Shown in pieces: positions 50,578-60,434 of a stretch of DNA of 64,000 nucleotides (position 1 is its first letter; the number at the start of each line of letters is the position of its first letter). Location: contig NZ_JABFCZ010000026.1 in the NCBI RefSeq assembly GCF_014692675.1, forward strand, positions 1 through 64,000. Direction: 5' to 3'. The notes beneath the pieces were generated by a model. The model was not told the origin of the DNA. It saw only the letters and a program-made list of their open reading frames with translations, and made no database searches. The translations under genes and the position numbers were made by a program. The stretch comes from Roseibium aggregatum (GTDB lineage Bacteria; Pseudomonadota; Alphaproteobacteria; Rhizobiales; Stappiaceae).

Positions 50578-51555
50578 ATGTTAGACACGCGCCAACTCCG
50601 TTATTTTGTCCAGATCGTTGAAAGCGGCAGCCTGTCCAAGGCGTCCCGCCAGTTGCTGATCGCCCAGCCGGCGCTCAGCCAGCAGCTTGCAAAGCTGGAG
50701 GATGAGGTCGGCAAGCCGCTCCTGCACCGCTCGTCGAAGGGAGTCTCGCCGACCGAAAACGGCCTGGCGCTCTATCACCATGCCCGTTTCATGCTGCGTC
50801 AGCTCGACCAGGCGCTGTCGATCGCCCGCAGCGATACCGGAGCCGTCCAGGGCATGGTGTCGGTAGGCCTGCCCGCCACGACCGTCGCGACCATCGGGCT
50901 CAATCTCGTCCGCAAGATCCGGGAACGCTACCCGAGCATTCTGCTCAATGTGGTGGAAGGCATGAGCGGACACATCGGCCATCTGATGCGCCTCGGCCAG
51001 CTCGATCTGGCCGTGCTGTTTTCCAGCGACATCTCCTCCGAGCTGACCGTCGAGCCGCTCCTGATCGAAGAACTCTTCGTCATGATCCCGAAGCACAGCA
51101 AACTCGTGCCCGCGGGACGGACCTCCATCACCATCGAGGAGGCCTCGCAAATTCCGCTGATTCTGCCGACCGGCTCGCACGGGCTCAGGCAGCGGATCGC
51201 GGCGGAATTCGAGAACCGGGGTCTGTCGACCAACGTGGTCGCGGAAATCGATTCCCTGTCCCTGCTGATGAACTGCGTCTATGACGACATCGGCGCCACC
51301 ATCAAGCCGATGGGCGCCGTCATGCAGGAAGGGGCAAGGGGCCGCCAGTGGCGCTGCCTGCCGATTTCGGATGCCCGGTTTCGGCGCCGCAACTTCCTCT
51401 ATTCCCTTGCCCCCGAACATCTGTCGACGGCCGCAGCGGTCGTCGCGAAGGAGCTGAAGGAAACGACCGAGGAACTGATTGAAAACCGGGAATGGGAAGG
51501 CTTCGAGGACAATTCCGTGCTGCGCACACTGGCGTCTTCAAGCGTCATGATCTGA
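50578..51555 (+). CDS. LysR family regulator (325 aa)
   Basis: The DNA-binding part MLDTRQLRYFVQIVESGSLS, KASRQLLIAQPALSQQLAKLED and GVSPTENG is typical. The effector domain has GLPATTVATIGLNL, GHIGHLMRLGQLDLAVLF and LILPTGSHGLRQRI. It most resembles the Nac/TcuR-type subgroup. It is divergent from the transporter operon, convergent to the cupin/ThDP/FAD set, and probably controls both. The effector is unknown. Confidence 0.88.
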   Translation: MLDTRQLRYFVQIVESGSLSKASRQLLIAQPALSQQLAKLEDEVGKPLLHRSSKGVSPTENGLALYHHARFMLRQLDQALSIARSDTGAVQGMVSVGLPATTVATIGLNLVRKIRERYPSILLNVVEGMSGHIGHLMRLGQLDLAVLFSSDISSELTVEPLLIEELFVMIPKHSKLVPAGRTSITIEEASQIPLILPTGSHGLRQRIAAEFENRGLSTNVVAEIDSLSLLMNCVYDDIGATIKPMGAVMQEGARGRQWRCLPISDARFRRRNFLYSLAPEHLSTAAAVVAKELKETTEELIENREWEGFEDNSVLRTLASSSVMI

Positions 51556-51626
51556 TACGCACCTGACATGATTTCGGCGCGGAACCCATCCACGCCGAAG
51601 CTCATTTCTAAAAGGCCAACTCCGGC

Positions 51627-51995
51627 CTATTCGTCCTTCAGCGGCGTGGTGACGACGATGAAGGTCAGATCGCCCAGTCCGGAGTTCTGGATCGAATGCC
51701 AGCAGCCCGGCGGAATGAAGATGACGTCGTGCTTGCGCACCACCTTCGTTTCGTCGTCGATCTCCATCAGGCCCTCGCCATCGAGAATGTGATAGACCTG
51801 CTCCTGCACCTTGTGGACATGGCGCTCCACATAGGCCATCGGCTGGTAGGTGGAGATCCGGTAGTCGAGCTGCTGTGATCCCGTGGTATCCGGATGCACC
51901 AGAGCCTTGGACAGCGCACTGCCGAAATGCCCCGGAAACTGCTGCCACGGCTCTTCTGCGATATTGCGGATACATGCCTTGCCTTTGTCGGCCAT
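51627..51995 (-). CDS. Small cupin protein (122 aa)
   Basis: One cupin domain: HVHKVQEQVYHILDGEGLMEI (metal-binding HxHxxxxE) followed by the second motif PPGCWHSIQNSG (His). A small metal-dependent dioxygenase, isomerase or ligand-binding role is possible. It lies 21 nt downstream of the ThDP enzyme gene and so probably belongs to that pathway. Confidence 0.82.
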   Translation of the reverse strand: MADKGKACIRNIAEEPWQQFPGHFGSALSKALVHPDTTGSQQLDYRISTYQPMAYVERHVHKVQEQVYHILDGEGLMEIDDETKVVRKHDVIFIPPGCWHSIQNSGLGDLTFIVVTTPLKDE

Positions 51996-52016
51996 TCGTT
52001 TTCTCCCTCAAAATCC

Positions 52017-53807
52017 TTAGGTCGCATCGCCCGGACGCCAGGGCCCGCCGAACACCGGCTGCTTCGGCACGATCGGCGGCAATTCCCAGGCACCGGTCGC
52101 CGGCGGCCTGATATCGGCATCCACATGAACGTCGATCAGGGCCGGACGGTTGGCGGCGATCGCCTGTTCCAGCACGCCCGCGAAGTCCTGCGACCGGGTG
52201 ACGGTGTAGCCGTCGACCCCGGCCGCCCGCGCCCAGGCGGCAAAGTCCGGGTTGTACGGTTCGTGGTTCGGCCCCTGATAGAAGGCGGTGCCATATTCGC
52301 GGCCGTCGAAGTAGGCGTATTGCAGGTCGCGGATCGCACCCCAGGCGAAATTGTTCCACACGATCCAGACCACGGGAATGTTGTATTCCACCGCCGTGCA
52401 CAGCACATGCGGCACCATGGTGAACCCACCGTCGCCGCAGACGGAAATCACCGGCCGGTCGGGAGCGGCGAGTTTCGCACCCAGCGCCGAACTCGGACCG
52501 AAGCCCATGCCGGAATAACCCCAGGTGTTCAGCATCGACTGCGGCCGGCGCGATTCCCAGAACTGCATGAACCAGTTGTGGTGAATGCCGGAATCCAGGG
52601 TGATGATACCGTCGTCGGGCAGGATCTTGCGGCAGTCGGCAACGATCCGCTCCGGCCGGATCGGCGAACTGTGCATGTCAAAACCGGGCTGCACGAAGGT
52701 GTCCCACTCGGCCTTCCAGCCGGCAATCTGGGAGCGCCAGCCGTCCAGACGCCCGCCGGCTCCGACATTGCGCCGGTCGAGTTCGCTGAGCACCTGGCGC
52801 AGGAAAGCCCTGGCGTCGGCGAGAATGCCCATGTCCGGCGGATAGTTGCGGCCGATTTCCGCATGATCGACATCGACATGGATCAACTTGGTTTCCGGGA
52901 AATTCCAGGAATAACCCGGCATCCAGGATGAGGCGGAACGGTCGTCAAAGCGCGCGCCCACGGCCAGAACCAGATCGGCATGACGGCCGGCCTGGTTGGC
53001 CTGATAGGCGCCGTTGCGTCCGATAAAGCCCAGCGACAGCTCGTTGCGCATGTCCATACAGCCCATGCCGTTCGGCGAGCTGATCACCGGAATCGACAGC
53101 CGCTCGGCCAGGGCGACCAGTTCGCCTGCGGCTTCCGACAGGGTCACGCCGTGACCGATGAAGATCACCGGGCGCTCCGCGGCCAGAAGCCAGTCGGTTG
53201 CCTGGGCAATATCGGCTTCGCTCGCGCCGCTGCGCCGGGAATTGAACCCGGCCCAGGCCGGCTCTTCCTTGACCTCGGCCTCTTCGATGAAAAGGTTGTA
53301 GGGCACATCGAGATTGACCGGGCCCGGACGGCCGCTGGTCATGGTCTGGGCCGCCTGACGCATGGCGAGCGGCAGCATTTCCACCCGTGTCGGTTGGAAT
53401 GACCGTTTCACCACCGGCTTGATGACGTTGTTGAAATCCGCCTGATGATGCTGGTTCAGTTCCTGAAACGGCCCCCGGTTGAACTGGGAGGTCGGCACGT
53501 TGGCCGTGATCGAAAACACCGCCGAGGAATCGGTCTGCGCCACCGCCAGGCCCATGATCAGGTTGGCCGACCCCGGGCCGGTCGATGTCAGGGTCGCGGC
53601 CGGCTTGTGGCTGACCCGGAAGAAACCGTCGGCCATATGGGCCGCGGTCTGCTCGTGACGGGGCGAGACCAGCTTGACCTCGTCCTTCACGTCATAAAGG
53701 GAGTCCAGAAGCCCCACATTGCCGTGGCCGCAGATCCCGAAGACGTAAGGAATCTTCTCCTTGACCAGAAATTCGGCGATGAGGTCGCCGCCCTTGCGTT
53801 TCGTCAT
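52017..53807 (-). CDS. ThDP-dependent acetolactate synthase-like/2-oxo acid decarboxylase (596 aa)
   Basis: Three-domain ThDP fold. The N-terminal Pyr domain has VFGICGHGNVGLLDSLYD and the catalytic Glu in SPRHEQTAAHMADG. The central Rossmann-like domain has PVIFIGHGVTLSEAAGELVAL. The PP domain has GDGGFTMVPHVLCTAVEYNI and ends in WNN (the GDG-N cofactor motif). It could be an acetolactate synthase relative, an oxalyl- or aryl-decarboxylase, or an aldehyde lyase; catalytic specificity is not visible. The start at 53807 follows AGGAAAC. It probably produces an aldehyde for the ALDH of the locus. Confidence 0.85.
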   Translation of the reverse strand: MTKRKGGDLIAEFLVKEKIPYVFGICGHGNVGLLDSLYDVKDEVKLVSPRHEQTAAHMADGFFRVSHKPAATLTSTGPGSANLIMGLAVAQTDSSAVFSITANVPTSQFNRGPFQELNQHHQADFNNVIKPVVKRSFQPTRVEMLPLAMRQAAQTMTSGRPGPVNLDVPYNLFIEEAEVKEEPAWAGFNSRRSGASEADIAQATDWLLAAERPVIFIGHGVTLSEAAGELVALAERLSIPVISSPNGMGCMDMRNELSLGFIGRNGAYQANQAGRHADLVLAVGARFDDRSASSWMPGYSWNFPETKLIHVDVDHAEIGRNYPPDMGILADARAFLRQVLSELDRRNVGAGGRLDGWRSQIAGWKAEWDTFVQPGFDMHSSPIRPERIVADCRKILPDDGIITLDSGIHHNWFMQFWESRRPQSMLNTWGYSGMGFGPSSALGAKLAAPDRPVISVCGDGGFTMVPHVLCTAVEYNIPVVWIVWNNFAWGAIRDLQYAYFDGREYGTAFYQGPNHEPYNPDFAAWARAAGVDGYTVTRSQDFAGVLEQAIAANRPALIDVHVDADIRPPATGAWELPPIVPKQPVFGGPWRPGDAT

Positions 53808-53817
53808 GTTTCCTCGC

Positions 53818-55554
53818 CTAAGCGTTTTCTCTTGAGATGGAAATGGCGGTGTCGACAGCGGCCGCATGGCGCGCCGCGATCCAACCAAAAGTCATGGCCT
53901 GGCCCAGCTGGGCGCCGGCACCGGGATATTCGCCGCCGAATGCGGATTGCATGTCGTTGCCGCACACATAGAGCCCCGGGATCGGCGTTCCGTCGCCATC
54001 CAGGGCCTGCGCATTTTCGTTCGCAACGAGCCCCCGGCTGGTGCCGAGCGGTGTCGGCCAGACGGCGACCGCATAAAACGGGGCTTTCGCGATCGAGCCG
54101 ATACAGGGGTTCGGCTTGACCTCCCCGTCGCCATTGCTGCGGTCGTAAATGGTCTCGCCTTTGAAAAACTCCGGATCGCGGCCGTTCTTTGCATACCCGT
54201 TGTAGCGGCTGACGGTGGCTTCCAGGGCGTCTGCCGGGACACCGATTTCCCGGGCGAGCTCGGCAATGGTCGCCCCCGTCTTCAGGTGGCCGCTCGCCAC
54301 GTATTTGCGCAAATCCGGGGTGCGCGGTCGAATGAGACCGAGACCGTATTTGCGGATAAAGGCCCGGTCGACCACCAGCCAGGCCGGCACCGCCGCACCG
54401 TTGCCCCCGCGCGCATACATGGCGCGGACGAATTCGTGATAGGAAACCGCCTCGTTGGTGAACCGATTGCCGGACCCATCGACCGCGATCAGGCCGGGCT
54501 TCGAGCGGTCGAGCACGATGTGCGGATAGACTGCCGTGGACCCGTCCGGCCGCTTCATGATGGAACTCGGAAACCACTGGGCATTGTCCAGGCCCTTCGG
54601 CCCGAGCACCGCACCCGCGGCAAGCCCCAGATCCAGCGTCCTGCCGATGCAGCCGGGCGCTGCCGGGGTATACTGCGCCACCGGTTCGGGAAGGTTTTCG
54701 GCCCGCTTTTCCGCACTCGCCGGAAACCCGCCACCGGCGAGAACAACGCCCCGGCGGGCGACAATGCGCGCAAGGCGCCCGTTCCGGACCATTTCCACAC
54801 CGGCAATCCGGCCGTTTTCGGAAATAAGCCTCGTGGTTTCCGCTTCGGTCAGCACCCTCACCTGCCGCTCCTGCAGCGCCTTGAGCAAACGGGCGACAAG
54901 CGCATTGCCGAGCACCAGCCGGGTGCCGCGCTTGTAGGTGAGCTTTTCCGCAAGGAACCGCGCAACCAGCCGCAACCCGAGCCACATGGCGGCGGGATCC
55001 CGGTCCGCGCGCAGCAGCTTGAACGCCTCGGCGCGGGTAACCATCAGGCCGCCGAACAGCATGAGTTCCGGCAACGGCCAGGCAAGGCGCTCGAAATCCT
55101 CGCCTAGCTCCCGGCCGTCGAAGGCCAAGGGCTCCAGAGGCCGCCCGCCGGAGGCCGCACCCGCAACGTCCTGGCGGTAATCCGGTGCGGCCATATAGGG
55201 CCTGAAACACAGGTCCGCACGGGCCTCCAGATCCGCCAGCATCTTCGGCGCCGCATCCAGAAAAGCCTGCCACATCCGCCGGTCGCCGCGTTCGCCGACC
55301 AGACCGGACAGATAGGTTTCGGCCCGTTCGCGGTCGCCTTCGATCCCTTCCGCCCGCATCAGGTGATTGTCCGGCACCCAGACCGTGCCCGAAGACCGTG
55401 CGCTTGTTCCCCCGATGACAGTCTGGTGCTCGAGCACCAGTACATCGAGCCCGGCGAGCGACGCAGACAGGGCCGCCGTCAGCCCGCCCGCGCCGCTGCC
55501 GAGAACGACGAGATCGGTCTCCATGATGGACTGAAACTGTTTTTCGGGGCTCAT
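53818..55554 (-). CDS. FAD-dependent dehydrogenase, fumarate reductase/ketosteroid dehydrogenase-like (578 aa)
   Basis: The dinucleotide motif LVVLGSGAGGLTAALSASLA at the N-terminus, a GGTSARSSGTVW segment, a middle RRGVVLAGGGFPAS and a C-terminal YVCGNDMQSAFGGEYPGAGAQLGQAM belong to the family of 3-ketosteroid dehydrogenase/fumarate reductase flavoproteins. It oxidises or reduces an alpha-beta bond. The start is ambiguous: 55554 is used, with 55563 and 55524 as alternatives. It is upstream of the ThDP gene with 10 nt between. Confidence 0.86.
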   Translation of the reverse strand: MSPEKQFQSIMETDLVVLGSGAGGLTAALSASLAGLDVLVLEHQTVIGGTSARSSGTVWVPDNHLMRAEGIEGDRERAETYLSGLVGERGDRRMWQAFLDAAPKMLADLEARADLCFRPYMAAPDYRQDVAGAASGGRPLEPLAFDGRELGEDFERLAWPLPELMLFGGLMVTRAEAFKLLRADRDPAAMWLGLRLVARFLAEKLTYKRGTRLVLGNALVARLLKALQERQVRVLTEAETTRLISENGRIAGVEMVRNGRLARIVARRGVVLAGGGFPASAEKRAENLPEPVAQYTPAAPGCIGRTLDLGLAAGAVLGPKGLDNAQWFPSSIMKRPDGSTAVYPHIVLDRSKPGLIAVDGSGNRFTNEAVSYHEFVRAMYARGGNGAAVPAWLVVDRAFIRKYGLGLIRPRTPDLRKYVASGHLKTGATIAELAREIGVPADALEATVSRYNGYAKNGRDPEFFKGETIYDRSNGDGEVKPNPCIGSIAKAPFYAVAVWPTPLGTSRGLVANENAQALDGDGTPIPGLYVCGNDMQSAFGGEYPGAGAQLGQAMTFGWIAARHAAAVDTAISISRENA

Positions 55555-56877
55555 GTGCTGCACGGCTCAAGCGTTCCCGGTCACCACGCGTAGGGAAACT
55601 GTCGGCTTCATCCACGCCGGAAAGCGACGATCTGATGCGCCTTCAAAGTCTCTCCCGCACTGGAGCATCGTCGAACGCCTGCCATTGTTCTTATTGACGA
55701 AAGCAGTCTGACCGACGCCTCCCTTTTCGACCGGCAATGTAGACTACTGCCCGCTCTCCGAAAAATATCAAATATCGAAGGGGGTATAAGCCGCGCATAT
55801 AGGTCGTACCAAAAGCGGGAGACGCCGGGAATCCGGGTAAGAAGAAACGCATCGGGTCCCTGGGAACCAAGCGCCGTGCAAGACTGATTATCCGCAGATG
55901 CGACCACCGGACTTAAGCTTGTTGATTCACGTACCCGATCGCGTTCTACAGAGCCAGATCTCCGATTTCCCGCATCGGTTGTCCGGGATACAACCGAAAG
56001 ATCGTTCGTTTACAGAATCTCCGGCGGCCGATTCAGGCAAAAATAGCCAGACAAAAAGATAAACGCACAAAATTCATCTACCGTAGATGGAGCATATTTG
56101 GCTGATATATCATAAGGTATTTCAATTATTTATGATAGTTTCAAACATGACCCGGCAAACCAGATCGCACCGCAATCGTAATTTTGACAATATTGATGGA
56201 ATCACAAACTTCCAATTCTATCCATGAAAGAGTTGCCGTCATGGAGGATACGTTACCACAGTATAGAGATCCGGCTCTTCACCAACGAACGACAAAAGAA
56301 TAGGCAGAAATATAATCTGCCCAAGTAATACCCTAACTCCTGCGAGCAGTTGGCATCCTTGAAATCAAAGGGTCTGAGCAGCCCGATGGCTCAGCGGAAC
56401 CGGAACAACAACGATCAACATGCCCCGCCGGCCATATTGTTCTTGAAGCGCGTGCCCCATCGACTGCCCTTCAGGACACTGGAACGACCCCGTTCCCCAG
56501 GCAGCCGCAGGGCTGCTTCTTTTTTGCTTCCGAATTTCCTCACGGTTTTCTGGTGGCCCCACACCGCAATGTAACCCATGAGCGCAAAACCAATTTCCTC
56601 ACGCAAACTGACACTTGGCAGAAATAACGATCCAAAAGTGTCGATATGCCACTTCTTCCCTAGAGGAATTTTCCCAAAATACACACTGGTTAACAAATCG
56701 TGATCAAAATCGAGGAGTTTTGTGATTCATATTACACCTTTTGTCCGGTTTGTGGTGCAATAATGGCAAAATAGTGTCGACGCCAAATGGAACCCGGAGA
56801 CCGCAAAGCGGTTATACATAAACAGATATCCGGATACAGAAACGTCGAAACGGTCATAGCTGCCTTGGGAGGCGCAA
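55555..56877. other. 1.3-kb AT-rich intergenic region
   Basis: This is the longest gene-free span of the window. The part from about 55920 to 56340 is strongly AT-rich compared with its flanks, with no plausible frame. A hairpin with T-run at 56501-56527 could end a small RNA. The segment 56700-56870 presumably carries the promoter of the exported-protein gene at 56878. The composition suggests an old foreign insertion, or a regulatory region of the two divergent operons. Confidence 0.5.
56501..56527 (+). terminator. Orphan intrinsic terminator, possible small RNA end
   Basis: GCAGCC (56501-56506) pairs with GGCTGC (56511-56516) and is followed by TTCTTTTTT. No gene ends nearby on the plus strand, so the transcript it terminates may be a small RNA starting in the AT-rich part upstream. 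Confidence 0.6.
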
Positions 56878-57471
56878 ATGTACCAGTTGATAAAGAGCAT
56901 TGGACTCGCCGTATGTCTCGCCGCCGGTTTTACGGTAGGTGCGAGCGCCGCATCTCTTCCGCAGGAAACGATCAACCTGCCGGAAGACAATCTTGCCGTG
57001 ACGGTCGCCTCCGCCACGCCGGAGGAAGCAGATCCGCTTGATAGCGAACTCACCATCTGGGTCGGCGAGATCGAAATCCATGGCCGGAAGGCCGTCTGGG
57101 TCGAATTGATCGATTCCTACGGTGAGGTGATCTACGATTCCGAAGTCGGCACGAACGAGACTCATCTTCTTCCGGACGGCCGGGCGATTGTGGTCAGTTC
57201 CATGGACCCGGCAACGACAGTCGCCAAGACGGATGAATCGCGTGTCCAGACCGACGGACAGCTCGTCTTCACACGCCGCATCGTTCAGGAAGGCGATCAG
57301 GCAACCACTATCGAGTTCATCGAGGCCAAGCCCGCAGACGATGAGCCCTCGACCGAACCGATGGCCAGCCTTGGCGAAACTATCTGGAACAAAGTCATGG
57401 CCTTCTTCCATGCCGCAGCCACCCGCGTCCAGGTCGCATGGAACTGGCTCTTCGGCACGGCTCAGGTCTAG
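56878..57471 (+). CDS. Exported protein of unknown function (197 aa)
   Basis: A signal peptide (MYQLIKSIGLAVCLAAGFTV...ASA) leads to an all-beta-looking acidic domain (LDSELTIWVGEIEIHGRKAV, LIDSYGEVIYDSEVGTNE, TDGQLVFTRRIVQEGDQ) and a C-terminal helix region WNKVMAFFHAAATRVQVAWN. There is no named family. GGGAGGCGCAA precedes the ATG, and a strong terminator follows the stop, so it is an independent unit. It may be a periplasmic or membrane-associated protein. Confidence 0.7.
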   Translation: MYQLIKSIGLAVCLAAGFTVGASAASLPQETINLPEDNLAVTVASATPEEADPLDSELTIWVGEIEIHGRKAVWVELIDSYGEVIYDSEVGTNETHLLPDGRAIVVSSMDPATTVAKTDESRVQTDGQLVFTRRIVQEGDQATTIEFIEAKPADDEPSTEPMASLGETIWNKVMAFFHAAATRVQVAWNWLFGTAQV

Positions 57472-57504
57472 ACCACCTGAAAATTTCATTCCCCCCCGCG
57501 AACC

Positions 57505-57538
57505 GCGGCCTGACCCACGGGTCGGGCCGCTTTTTTTT
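57505..57538 (+). terminator. Intrinsic terminator
   Basis: GCGGCCTGACCC pairs with GGGTCGGGCCGC (one G-T pair) and is followed by eight T. It terminates the exported-protein gene. Confidence 0.92.
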
Positions 57539-57773
57539 CAATCACCGCTTGGGACGGAAAAAGGCACAGTTTTTCGCCCTGTGCTCATTCTCCGGATCTG
57601 CATTCCCGGCTCACGCGATTTCGCAAACGTTCCAGTGAGCCGATCCGGCCGATCGTGGAATCGCGGAATGCCGCGCAAGAGACGATTTCTCCCGCGAAGT
57701 TGCGCAGCAAACTTGAACAAAGCCGGCAGGCGGATTAGGTCATGTGAAGAATAACAAGCTTTGGGAACGCCTC

Positions 57774-58808
57774 ATGACCGTGTGTCCTTCCGTTGTCGAC
57801 GCGATCGGCAACACGCCCCTGATCCGGCTGAATCGGCTTTCAGAAGAAACCGGCTGCGAAATACTCGGCAAGGCGGAGTTCATGAACCCCGGACAATCGG
57901 TCAAGGACAGGCCGGCCCGGCAGATGATCCTTGAGGCCGAAGCCCGCGGCGATCTGAAACCCGGTGGCCTGATCGTCGAAGGAACCGCCGGCAACACCGG
58001 GATCGGCCTTGCGCTCGTGGCCAGCGCCCGCGGCTACCGGACGGTCATCGTCATTCCCGAAACGCAGACCCAGGAAAAAAAGGACATGCTGCGCCTGTGC
58101 GGGGCCGAACTCCTGGAAGTCCCGGCGAAGCCCTATTCCGATCCGAACAACTATCAGCACGTGGCCCGCAGGCTGGCCGAAGAGCTGGCGAAGACCGAGC
58201 CCAACGGCGTTCTCTTTGCCGACCAGTGGAACAACCTGGATAACCGCAAGGCTCACTACCTGACAACGGGGCCGGAAATCCTGGAACAGACGGACGGCAA
58301 AGTCGACGGTTTCATCTGTGCCGTGGGATCCGGCGGCACTCTTGCCGGTGTCTCGACCTATCTTCGCGAACAGAAACCGGACATTGCCATCGGCTGCGCC
58401 GACCCGCTGGGCGCCGGCATGTATCACCTGTTCAAGGACGGCGAGGCAAAGGCAACCGATGGCGGCTCCATTGCCGAAGGGATCGGTCTCGGCCGGTCGA
58501 CGCCGATCGTCGGCGACATCAAGGTCGAGTATCCCTATGCCATTCCGGACGAGGAAGCCCTGCCCCTGGTCTTCGATCTGGCGGAAAAGGAAGGCCTGCT
58601 TCTCGGCGGTTCGACAGCCATCAACCTGGCCGGCGCCCGGCGTCTGGCCCGGGATCTGGGCCCAGGGCATACCATTGTCACCATCCTGTGCGATCATGGC
58701 ACCCGCAGCCAGTCCAAACTCTACAATCCGGAGTTCCTGCGCTCCAAGAACCTGCCCGTTCCGGGCTGGCTTGAACGAACGGGCACGCTGAAGGCGCCAT
58801 TCGTCTGA
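57774..58808 (+). CDS. Cysteine synthase, CysK family (344 aa)
   Basis: The start at 57774 (MTVCPSVVDAIGNTPLIRL) matches the family N-terminus, although GTG at 57744 is possible. PLP Lys is in GQSVKDRPARQ, the substrate loop is GTAGNTG, IPETQTQEKKDMLRLCGAEL follows, and the phosphate loop GSGGTL is intact. It makes cysteine (or a related amino acid) from O-acetylserine and sulfide. It precedes cardiolipin synthase with a 22-nt gap. Confidence 0.9.
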   Translation: MTVCPSVVDAIGNTPLIRLNRLSEETGCEILGKAEFMNPGQSVKDRPARQMILEAEARGDLKPGGLIVEGTAGNTGIGLALVASARGYRTVIVIPETQTQEKKDMLRLCGAELLEVPAKPYSDPNNYQHVARRLAEELAKTEPNGVLFADQWNNLDNRKAHYLTTGPEILEQTDGKVDGFICAVGSGGTLAGVSTYLREQKPDIAIGCADPLGAGMYHLFKDGEAKATDGGSIAEGIGLGRSTPIVGDIKVEYPYAIPDEEALPLVFDLAEKEGLLLGGSTAINLAGARRLARDLGPGHTIVTILCDHGTRSQSKLYNPEFLRSKNLPVPGWLERTGTLKAPFV

Positions 58809-58830
58809 AATCGGCGGCAAGGATCGCGCA

Positions 58831-60321
58831 ATGGACCCGACGACCCAGGATGGCAGGCTGATCTCCGACGCGGTCCATGATGCGACCGTCGTGGACACGG
58901 TGGCCAACAATCTCGGCATCGTCGCAGCGATCGCCTTTTGTTTTTATGTCGCCGCCTTTGTCTGCGCGGTCCGGGAAATCATGAACAGCCGGACATCTCA
59001 AGGGTCAATCGCCTGGCTGCTATCGCTTTTTTTCCTGCCCTTTCCGACAGTTCCCCTCTATCTCGTCTTCGGCTGGAAGTCGTTCGGCGACTATATTCGG
59101 ATCCAGTCCGATCTGGGCCGGCTTGGACGGCGCAAGCGTGCCGAACGCATGGCGCTGACCGATCAGGAGGAAACCCGCCAGTGGCCGGTGCTTTCGAAAA
59201 TCGCCGGCCTCCCGTTTCTTGCCGGAAACAGCTGCGATCTCCTGATTGACGGCGAGGCGACGTTCAATTCGATCCTGGAGGGGATCGCCAGGGCCCGTCA
59301 CACGATCCTGGTTCAGTTCTTCATCTTTCGGGACGACAATCTCGGCCGTCAGTTCGCCGATGCCCTGATCGAACGGGCAAAGGACGGTTTGACCGTCTAT
59401 CTGCTTTACGACGAGGTCGGATGCAACGGCCTGCCCGGGGCCTATATGAAACGGCTGCGCGAGGCCGGAATTCACGTCAGCGGCTTCAACGAACAGCATC
59501 GTTATCTGCGCATGCTCGGCCCCATGCGTCTGAATTACCGCAACCACCGCAAGATCGTCGTTACCGATTTCTCCAGCGCCTGGGTCGGCGGCCACAACGT
59601 CGCCGACGAATATATGGGACGGTTGGAGAAATTCGGCCGATGGCGCGACACCCATGTCAAGGTGACGGGTCCGTCTGCACTCGCCTGTGCCCTGTCGTTC
59701 CTGGAAGACTGGAAATGGGCCAACGGCGAGGAAATCTCGTTCGAAAAGATCGATCATATCGCCCAGCCGGGTGATGAGCCTGTTCTGGTGATGCCGACGG
59801 GTCCGGCCGATGACATGGAGGATTGCTCCATCGCCTTTGCGGAAGCCGCAGCACGGGCCCGCAAACGGCTGTGGATCACCTCGCCCTACTTCGTGCCGTC
59901 CATGGATATCCAGACGGCCCTTTATGCCGCGGCCATGCGCGGTGTCGACGTGCGCATCCTCTTGCCTGAAAAGGCTGACCACACCACCGTCTGGCTTGCC
60001 AGCCACGCCCATGCGGACACCATGGTCGACCGGGGCATCAAGGTCTATCGCTATACGGACGGCTTCCTGCACCAGAAGGTAACGCTGGTCGACGACGACC
60101 TGGCATCGATCGGCACGGTCAACTTCGACAACCGGTCCTTCCGCATCAATTTCGAAATCACCTTGTGGTTTACCCATGAGCGCATGATCGAGAAGGTAAG
60201 CCGGATGCTGGAAGAGGACTTTGCCTGCTCTCGGCAGACCGGGCCCGACGACCTGGACAAGAGAAGCTACGCCTTCCGCGTGATCGCCAAGGGCGCCCAG
60301 CTCCTGTCGCCGGTGCTGTGA
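58831..60321 (+). CDS. cls: Cardiolipin synthase (496 aa)
   Basis: Two N-terminal membrane helices (GIVAAIAFCFYVAAFVCAV; GSIAWLLSLFFLPFPTVPLY) are followed by two phospholipase D domains. Their catalytic HKD motifs are NHRKIVVTDFSSAWVGG in the first half and LHQKVTLVDDDLASIGTVNF in the second, each with the following G-N or G-D pattern. It condenses phosphatidylglycerol molecules to cardiolipin at the inner membrane. The length is typical. Confidence 0.93.
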   Translation: MDPTTQDGRLISDAVHDATVVDTVANNLGIVAAIAFCFYVAAFVCAVREIMNSRTSQGSIAWLLSLFFLPFPTVPLYLVFGWKSFGDYIRIQSDLGRLGRRKRAERMALTDQEETRQWPVLSKIAGLPFLAGNSCDLLIDGEATFNSILEGIARARHTILVQFFIFRDDNLGRQFADALIERAKDGLTVYLLYDEVGCNGLPGAYMKRLREAGIHVSGFNEQHRYLRMLGPMRLNYRNHRKIVVTDFSSAWVGGHNVADEYMGRLEKFGRWRDTHVKVTGPSALACALSFLEDWKWANGEEISFEKIDHIAQPGDEPVLVMPTGPADDMEDCSIAFAEAAARARKRLWITSPYFVPSMDIQTALYAAAMRGVDVRILLPEKADHTTVWLASHAHADTMVDRGIKVYRYTDGFLHQKVTLVDDDLASIGTVNFDNRSFRINFEITLWFTHERMIEKVSRMLEEDFACSRQTGPDDLDKRSYAFRVIAKGAQLLSPVL

Positions 60322-60434
60322 CCGTCCACGTCCCGCAGTCTTGAGATGACACTTTCGCGGCGAAAGGTGCTTGCAACCGCGCGCGTTCATTGCTCAATTG
60401 ACCTCCCGAACCCTATCACTTCCAGGAGAGAGCG

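Noticed and set aside
55608..55907. 99-codon minus-strand frame in the long intergenic gap
   Set aside because: No ribosome-binding site, composition unlike neighbours, and no recognised pattern.
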